From JADCCX01 sp031431475 (GTDB taxonomy: Bacteria; Pseudomonadota; Alphaproteobacteria; Rhizobiales; Beijerinckiaceae): a stretch of DNA of 64,000 nt. The notes below the pieces were generated by a model. That model was not told the DNA's origin, did not search any database, and worked only from the letters and a program-made list of their open reading frames with translations. Below, piece after piece: positions 59,638-64,000 of this stretch; the stretch's first letter is position 1; every line of letters begins with the position of its first letter. Position numbers and translations under genes: made by a program. The stretch lies in NCBI GenBank assembly GCA_031431475.1, contig JANPDL010000036.1, positions 1 through 64,000 of the forward strand. Reading direction: 5' to 3'.

Positions 59638-60358
59638 CGCAGTGCGCAACAATCTTGCGATCTATGATGACGTAGCTTCCCGCTGGTGGTCGGACGACCT
59701 GCGCTGGGTGCGTACGCTCAAGAACATGGTGCCGGGGCGATTGGGCTATTTCGACCGGTTCATGGCCTGGCCCGGTGCAAAAGTGCTCGATCTGGGTTGT
59801 GCCGGCGGCTTCATGGCCGAAGCTATGGCAGACCGCGGCACTGTCGTTACCGGCATCGATCCTGCTATTGAGGCCATTGCAGCTGCCAAGGCACATGCAG
59901 CTGCCAACCAGCGGATAATCCGCTACGACGTGGGCGTGGGCGAAGCGCTCCCTTACGCCGACGCCAGCTTTGATGCCGTCGTCTGTGTCGATGTGCTGGA
60001 GCATGTTGCTGACCTGCACCGGGTCCTGTCGGAGACGGCGCGCGTGCTGCGCCCCGGCGGCATGTTCCTGTTCGATACAATCAACCGCAATCCGCTGGCG
60101 ACTTTCGCAACCATCACCATGGCCGAGGATGTGCTGGGCCTGTTGCCAAAGGGGACACATGATCCAGCTATGTTCATCAAGCCGGGCGAATTGCACGCCG
60201 AGCTGATCCGGGTCGGCCTTGCGCCGGGAGATATCGCCGGACTCGGGCCGCGCGGCCTTGATCGGCGAGGCGACTTCACGTTCGGGCAATTGCCCAGCAC
60301 TGCCATCATTTACATGGGGACGGCCCGCAAACCCAGAATGAGGCCGAAACAACCATGA
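59627..60358 (+). CDS. UbiG-like class I methyltransferase
   Basis: 243 residues; its ATG overlaps the ICMT-like gene by 11 bp. YDDVASRWWSDDLRWVRTLK at the N-terminus and THDPAMFIKPGELHAELIR at the C-terminal side are UbiG-like. SAM motif I is VLDLGCAGGFMAEAMADRG, motif II AVVCVDVLEHVADLHRVLSE, motif III VLRPGGMFLFDTINRN. UbiG O-methylates polyprenyl catechols in ubiquinone synthesis. This copy lies outside a ubi cluster, so it may be a paralogue acting on another quinone- or lipid-type substrate. Confidence 0.8.
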   Translation: MVVDAVRNNLAIYDDVASRWWSDDLRWVRTLKNMVPGRLGYFDRFMAWPGAKVLDLGCAGGFMAEAMADRGTVVTGIDPAIEAIAAAKAHAAANQRIIRYDVGVGEALPYADASFDAVVCVDVLEHVADLHRVLSETARVLRPGGMFLFDTINRNPLATFATITMAEDVLGLLPKGTHDPAMFIKPGELHAELIRVGLAPGDIAGLGPRGLDRRGDFTFGQLPSTAIIYMGTARKPRMRPKQP

Positions 60359-60747
60359 TCAGCATTGCTGCACTGCTCGCCACATCGCTCTTGTTCGGCG
60401 GGATGACGCTCTATTCCTTCGGCTTCGCTCCACTGGTGTTTTCGGCGCTGCCACCACAAGTGGCGGGAAAGCTCCTGCGCCAGGCTTTTCCGCACTATTA
60501 CCTGTTCGTGCTCGTGACGGCTGTGGCTGCAGGGCTTGCCCTCTGGCCGCGCGATCCGCTGGCGTCTGGCTTCATGGGGGCGACGGCGCTCATTGCCGTC
60601 ATTGCACGCCAGATCCTGATGCCCGCCATCAACGCCGCGCGTGATACTGGTGCCAAGACTCGGTTCAACTGGCTCCATGGCCTGTCTGTTGCTCTCAACA
60701 TGCTCCAACTGGCGGCGGTGATTGCAGTGCTCGTCCGTCTGGCATGA
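60355..60747 (+). CDS. DUF4149 (TMEM205-like) membrane protein
   Basis: 130 residues, four hydrophobic segments. ALLATSLLFGGMTLYSFGFA, PLVFSALPPQVAGKLLRQAF, YYLFVLVTAVAAGLAL and FNWLHGLSVALNMLQLAAVI (with the conserved H of FxxLHG-S-x-xxNxxQ) are the DUF4149 signature. Function unknown. It overlaps the UbiG-like gene by 4 bp and ends the operon. Confidence 0.85.
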   Translation: MISIAALLATSLLFGGMTLYSFGFAPLVFSALPPQVAGKLLRQAFPHYYLFVLVTAVAAGLALWPRDPLASGFMGATALIAVIARQILMPAINAARDTGAKTRFNWLHGLSVALNMLQLAAVIAVLVRLA

Positions 60748-60780
60748 CCGACCCCCGAGCGGATCGCGGGTGCGTGTTGT

Positions 60781-61467
60781 CTATGGGGACTTCACGTCGA
60801 ACATCACCTCGTTGCGCCGGAGTGGTCCGGGTGTGAATGGATCGTTGTAATAGGCATAGGTAACAACACCCAGGATCGAGAGGTTTCGCGCTGCGAGCCA
60901 CTCTCGCAACATGGTTTCGTGGGTTGCGATCAGCGCATCGGTCGCAATACCTGAGAAACGGATCGCAGCGCGGCGCATCGGCGGCACCTGCAATAGCCGG
61001 ATATCATCTCCGGCTGCCTTCGGCAGTGTCTCCAGCGTATATTTTGCAGGCATGACGAACCGCACTAGCCAGGCCTGATCAGCCGAATTTTGATCTGCCA
61101 ATTCTGTCTGCGTCTGCGTGACCGGCGCAGTCATCGCGATGGTTTCACGCTGCTGCGTCACAGGGGCTGTCATGCTGACGCTTTCGCCACTGCGGTTCTT
61201 CGCGAAGATATAGCCGGCCAAGGGACCGAAGCCCGCGCGCACTGCCGCGGTCCGGTCGCCGCGCCGCACGACTTCGGCCACCACAAGCGCGGGATAATCC
61301 CGGATCTCGATGGGGCCGTCCTGCGCGACGAGTGCATACTTGGGCTGTTCGACATTGCTCACGACATAAATCCACGCCCCGACGGCCAGGGCAACCAGTC
61401 CGCCGAGGACGCCAAATCCAAGCAGCATGGGCTTTTTCAAACTCCGCATCGTACGATCATACCGCAT
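60781..61467 (-). CDS. SOUL-family haem-binding protein with N-terminal membrane anchor
   Basis: 228 residues from ATG 61467, preceded by AAGAGG. A hydrophobic segment (MLLGFGVLGGLVALAVGAWI) is followed by the SOUL/HEBP domain: VEQPKYALVAQDGPIEIRDY, VVAEVVRRGDRTAAVRAGFG, PLAGYIFAKNR, SVSMTAPVTQQRETIAMTAP (a near-direct repeat of MTAPVTQ), YTLETLPKAAG and YYNDPFTPGPLRRNEVMF. Members bind haem or other tetrapyrroles. It is periplasmic and membrane-tethered by the visible topology, and it is divergent from the methyltransferase at 61562. Confidence 0.88.
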   Translation of the reverse strand: MRYDRTMRSLKKPMLLGFGVLGGLVALAVGAWIYVVSNVEQPKYALVAQDGPIEIRDYPALVVAEVVRRGDRTAAVRAGFGPLAGYIFAKNRSGESVSMTAPVTQQRETIAMTAPVTQTQTELADQNSADQAWLVRFVMPAKYTLETLPKAAGDDIRLLQVPPMRRAAIRFSGIATDALIATHETMLREWLAARNLSILGVVTYAYYNDPFTPGPLRRNEVMFDVKSP

Positions 61468-61561
61468 TGTGTGCCTCTTGCCGAGTGATGCGATCGTGCT
61501 GCAGCTGGTCTGCGACATCGCTTCAGTTGGCGACATGAAGCTCAGCCTGCATTCTCCTTGA

Positions 61562-62182
61562 ATGTCGTCGATATTGCCCCTGCAAGCTTTCGCAAAGTTA
61601 GATCGTTCGAATGACGATCTGTTCTACGCCGAGCCGCGTTTAGTTGCGCATATCGATGACTTGGCCATCGACGCGCTGATGCGCTTCTATGACTTGGTGC
61701 TGCCGTCGGACGGCATCATCCTTGACATCATGTCCAGCTGGATAAGCCATCTGCCGCCATCTTTTATCGGAGAGGCAGTCGGCCACGGCATGAATTCCAA
61801 GGAACTGGCGGCGAATCCCCGGCTCAGCCGCTACTTCGTTCAGAACCTGAACGTCCAACCGGAACTCGAGTTGGAGGAGATATCTTTTGATGCTGCCTTA
61901 TGCTGTGTCGGCGTGCAGTATCTGGCGCGCCCCGATGAGGTCTTTGGGGAGATCAGGCGGGTGCTGCGACCCGGCGCGCCGTTCATCATCAGCTTCTCCA
62001 ACCGCTGTTTTCCGACCAAAGCCGTCGCCATCTGGCGGTCGCTCGATGCAAAAGGGCATGCCAAACTTATCAGTCTCTATCTGCGCAAGGCCGGCTTCCA
62101 GCGGATCGAGGGGTATGTGCTCCGCGACGGCAGTACCAGTGATCCGCTGACAGCCGTTGTTGGTTACCGAAGAGCTTCATAA
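61562..62182 (+). CDS. Class I SAM-dependent methyltransferase
   Basis: 206 residues. The N-terminal block FYAEPRLVAHIDDLAIDALM, YDLVLPSDGIILDIMSSWIS and HLPPSFIGEAVGHGMNSKEL contains motif I in a variant form (ILDIMSSW instead of LDxGxGxG). FDAALCCVGVQYLARPDEVF and EIRRVLRPGAPFIISFSNRC are motifs II/III. The family is widespread in cyanobacteria and alphaproteobacteria and has no assigned substrate to my knowledge. Divergent from the SOUL gene with a short shared promoter region. Confidence 0.78.
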   Translation: MSSILPLQAFAKLDRSNDDLFYAEPRLVAHIDDLAIDALMRFYDLVLPSDGIILDIMSSWISHLPPSFIGEAVGHGMNSKELAANPRLSRYFVQNLNVQPELELEEISFDAALCCVGVQYLARPDEVFGEIRRVLRPGAPFIISFSNRCFPTKAVAIWRSLDAKGHAKLISLYLRKAGFQRIEGYVLRDGSTSDPLTAVVGYRRAS

Positions 62183-62369
62183 TCTCGTTGTGACCGGACG
62201 CGCAGCGATCGGCAGAATGCTCCGAGAGATTCGACGCAGCAAAGGTCCTGAACCTTCACCAGTGATCACATGCCATCGAAATCCACTTCTATCGGGGCTC
62301 TGCCCCTGTTGGCGGCAGATATGCTGTGGATTATGATGATGCGGCGTTCTTGATAGGAGACGGCCATGT

Positions 62370-62990
62370 TTGACTCAGAAGCGAACACGGCCTGCCAGAT
62401 CCTGGAACACCGGCCGCATCATCGGCCCGAAGGCCCCTTTGAAGGCCAAGCATATTTGGGAGTTGCGAACACGTCTCGCGATTGATCACCGCACTTGTGA
62501 CCTCGCGCTGTTCAATCTTGCCATCGACAGCAAACTGCGCGGCTGCGATCTCGTGAAGCTCAGGCTCGGCGACGTGATCGCGGGGATAGCCATCCGTACG
62601 CGGTCCACGGTTATCCAGCAGAAGACAAGCCGTCCGGTGCCGTTCGAACTCACCGAGCCAACGCGCGACGCGATCACCAACTGGATGCATGTCCGGATCG
62701 CCCGCAATGGTGATTGGCTCTTTCCCAGCCGCAGCAATGCCGACGGGCATTTGACGACGAGACAGTACGCACATCTGGTCGATGACTGGGTCACAATGAT
62801 CGGCCTCGATCCCTCGAACCATGGCACGTACAGCCAGCGCAGCACCAAGGTCGCGATGGTTTACAAGCGCACCGGCAATCTGAGGGCATGCCAACTGCTG
62901 CTGGGACATACCAAGTTCGAGAGCACTGTCAGATACCTCGGTATCGAAGCGGATGATGCTCTTGCCCTTTCGGAGCAGACTGAGATTTGA
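62370..62990 (+). CDS. Short tyrosine recombinase, possibly with a shifted start
   Basis: 206 residues from TTG 62370 (MTQKRTRPARSWNTGRIIGP). The catalytic domain only: SKLRGCDLVKLRLGDVIAGI (Arg), QQKTSRPVPFELTE (Lys), NHGTYSQRSTKVAM (His...Arg), ACQLLLGHTKFESTVRYLGI (His and Tyr nucleophile). The N-terminal core-binding domain of ordinary integrases is absent, as in other members of this short group. AGGAGA sits ideally before ATG 62366, but that ATG is one frame off; removing one T would give MFDQKRTRPARSW. A frameshift at the start is therefore likely, and the gene may be freshly inactivated. Confidence 0.78.
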   Translation: MTQKRTRPARSWNTGRIIGPKAPLKAKHIWELRTRLAIDHRTCDLALFNLAIDSKLRGCDLVKLRLGDVIAGIAIRTRSTVIQQKTSRPVPFELTEPTRDAITNWMHVRIARNGDWLFPSRSNADGHLTTRQYAHLVDDWVTMIGLDPSNHGTYSQRSTKVAMVYKRTGNLRACQLLLGHTKFESTVRYLGIEADDALALSEQTEI

Positions 62991-62998
62991 AATCGCTT

Positions 62999-63026
62999 GC
63001 CGACGGCGGGCTCCGCTGCCGTCGGC
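62999..63026 (+). terminator. Intrinsic terminator after the short recombinase
   Basis: Perfect hairpin with 9-bp arms GCCGACGGC (62999-63007) and GCCGTCGGC (63018-63026), followed by ATTATTT. The same hairpin, diverged, follows the pseudogene at 55266. Confidence 0.75.
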
Positions 63027-63084
63027 ATTATTTCTGGCGCGATTGAATGTCCGCAATCGCGGTTATTTGCCCTTAACCGTAACG

Positions 63085-63330
63085 GAAGGAACTGGCGGAT
63101 TGCGTTGAAAAACTCGGTCGTCGAGACCGCAGGGGTCAGACCGCGTGAAGTGATAGCAGTGACCATCACCCTCATCATCTCCTTCATGCCGGCTTCGTCA
63201 CCGGTGTGGTGAGGAGCTTTGCCAGTTTCCGGAAGTTTTGGGCGGTGGCTGCCAGGTGGAACTCATCGCGGGTGCCTTCTTGGATCGGCGCAAGTTGCCT
63301 CTTGGACATGAGCGGCAGGACGTGACCCTT
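63085..63330 (-). pseudogene. Transposase C-terminal remnant
   Basis: On the minus strand a frame reads GWTSDKGHVLPLMSKRQLAP, IQEGTRDEFHLAATAQNFRK and LAKLLTTPVTKPA then stops near 63187. This is the typical C-terminus of a DDE transposase (RDEFHLAATAQNFRKLAKL). Beyond it, GAGTTTTTCAACGCAATCCG (minus strand, around 63105) resembles an IS end. The rest of the element is missing. Exact IS family uncertain (IS5/IS1182 type). Confidence 0.65.
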
Positions 63331-63517
63331 GTCGGACGTCCAACCACACTGCTCATTTCTCACAAGTGGACTCTGAGATCGTGGTTTGTGCTTTGCTGGT
63401 AATTTGAATCTTTTTTCTAGTATTGAGTCACGCTAATTAGTCGACTTTCTCAAATGCTGCGACAAGAGAGTGTATTGTACTAAAAGAATATTATGTTCAG
63501 CATCGAAGCAGCTACGT
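63331..63517. other. AT-rich spacer without a gene
   Basis: 187 bp of AT-rich sequence between the IS remnant and the HlyD-type gene. I see no supported feature in it. Confidence 0.45.
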
Positions 63518-64000
63518 TTAAAGCAGCCATACGGTCATTCCCGCTTCAAGATCCTGAATTTCGTCAACAGGGTCGAGGCGCAACCTGAAACTATTGAGGT
63601 CGTGATCTCCGACAGCTCGCGCGGCCCGCCAAGTTGCAAACTCACCCAAGGGCCGCAGTTCGGTGACGCGGGCCTGGATACGTTGTCCATCAGCGCGCAG
63701 AACCGCCACAATCTGACCCATGGCGAGGCCTCGCAAAAGGTCCTCGCGCAGGGTGAAGCCGAACCAGTGCGCCTTGTCCGCCACCATCGTCAGAACGGGC
63801 TTTCCGGGTGGGAGGATCTCGCCGAGTTCGGCGACGCGTAGACCAATGACGCCGTCAATCGAGGCAACCAGTCTGGTCTTGTCAAGGCGGGCGCTCAGAT
63901 CTGCCAGCGTCGCCGAGGCCAGGACCAGCTTGGCATCGACCAGTTTGCGCTCATCTGCGCTTGCTCCAGCCTTGGCTGCGTCGAGCTGCGATCGCTTCAC
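63518..64000 (-). CDS. HlyD-family efflux periplasmic adaptor (partial, C-terminal part)
   Basis: The frame is open to the window edge, so only the last 160 residues are seen. KAGASADERKLVDAKLVLAS then ATLADLSARLDKTRLVASID is the end of the coiled-coil hairpin and the lipoyl half. GVIGLRVAELGEILPPGKPV, LTMVADKAHWFGFTLREDLL, RGLAMGQIV and VTELRPLGEFATWRAARAVG belong to the beta-barrel domain of EmrA/YbhG-like membrane-fusion proteins. It would link an inner-membrane exporter to the outer membrane; the transporter gene, if adjacent, lies outside the window or was lost on the IS-relic side. Confidence 0.82.
   Translation of the reverse strand: MKRSQLDAAKAGASADERKLVDAKLVLASATLADLSARLDKTRLVASIDGVIGLRVAELGEILPPGKPVLTMVADKAHWFGFTLREDLLRGLAMGQIVAVLRADGQRIQARVTELRPLGEFATWRAARAVGDHDLNSFRLRLDPVDEIQDLEAGMTVWLL

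Noticed and set aside
1..64000. CRISPR array
   Set aside because: No series of regularly spaced direct repeats is visible anywhere in the window.

Overview
The window reads as high-GC alphaproteobacterial DNA, most likely a sphingomonad (order Sphingomonadales). The basis is the style of the genes, the short palindromic repeats lodged in dead insertion sequences, an ActR/RegA-type regulator, a relic of a xanthorhodopsin-like gene and the IS families present. This placement is an inference; there is no rRNA or marker gene to fix the taxon.

Layout. 1-1030: wreck of an IS3 element. 1152-6528: aromatic/quinate-type catabolism with a shikimate dehydrogenase-like enzyme, type II dehydroquinase, a Gfo/Idh oxidoreductase, a two-domain 3-dehydroshikimate dehydratase (QuiC type) and an Asp/Glu/hydantoin racemase-like protein. 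6699-24167: a 17-gene pseudaminic acid (Pse) and surface-glycan locus. pseI, a KpsC/KpsS-like glycosyltransferase and a CheR-like methyltransferase are on the plus strand. They converge on a 14-gene minus-strand operon: pseB, pseC, aldo/keto reductase, SpsF-like cytidylyltransferase, GSA-aminotransferase-like, acyltransferase-3, pseG, pseH, WbqC-like, methyltransferase, MurJ/Wzx-like flippase, PhyH dioxygenase, hexapeptide acetyltransferase and formyltransferase. 24539-30281: a DUF2147 protein, a D-2-hydroxyacid dehydrogenase and a complete polyamine-type ABC importer.

30282-43349 is mixed: an IS5-like relic, tRNA-Ser(GCT), an AT-rich gene pair including a HEPN-like protein, a poorly coding 1-kb stretch, a lone EAL phosphodiesterase, a TadG-like pilus protein, a response regulator divergent from a tripartite hybrid histidine kinase, a tyrosine recombinase, a TacA/TacT-type toxin-antitoxin pair, and a DoxX/SnoaL operon divergent from a LysR regulator. 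43418-44287 is a dead IS5-family transposase carrying two different palindromic repeats. 44517-54779 is a LysR-linked sugar catabolic operon: ABC binding protein and two permeases but no ATPase, a sulfatase-like enzyme, a DUF4432 epimerase-like protein, two Gfo/Idh dehydrogenases and a PHP/DUF3604 protein.

54885-64000 holds a recombinase pseudogene and its better preserved twin (62370), an ActR/RegA-like regulator, a rhodopsin gene fragment cut off by a 172-bp IS3-derived mini-element, fasciclin, CBS and DUF2805 proteins, an ICMT-like/UbiG-like/DUF4149 operon, a SOUL haem-binding protein, another methyltransferase, an IS relic and a partial HlyD-type efflux adaptor.

How the parts work together: the Pse locus should turn UDP-GlcNAc into CMP-activated, N-acylated and further decorated Pse, transfer it into a polymer and flip the lipid-linked product. 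The plus-strand catabolic operons look like scavenging systems for plant- or alga-derived compounds. The mobile-element wrecks mark the boundaries between these modules.
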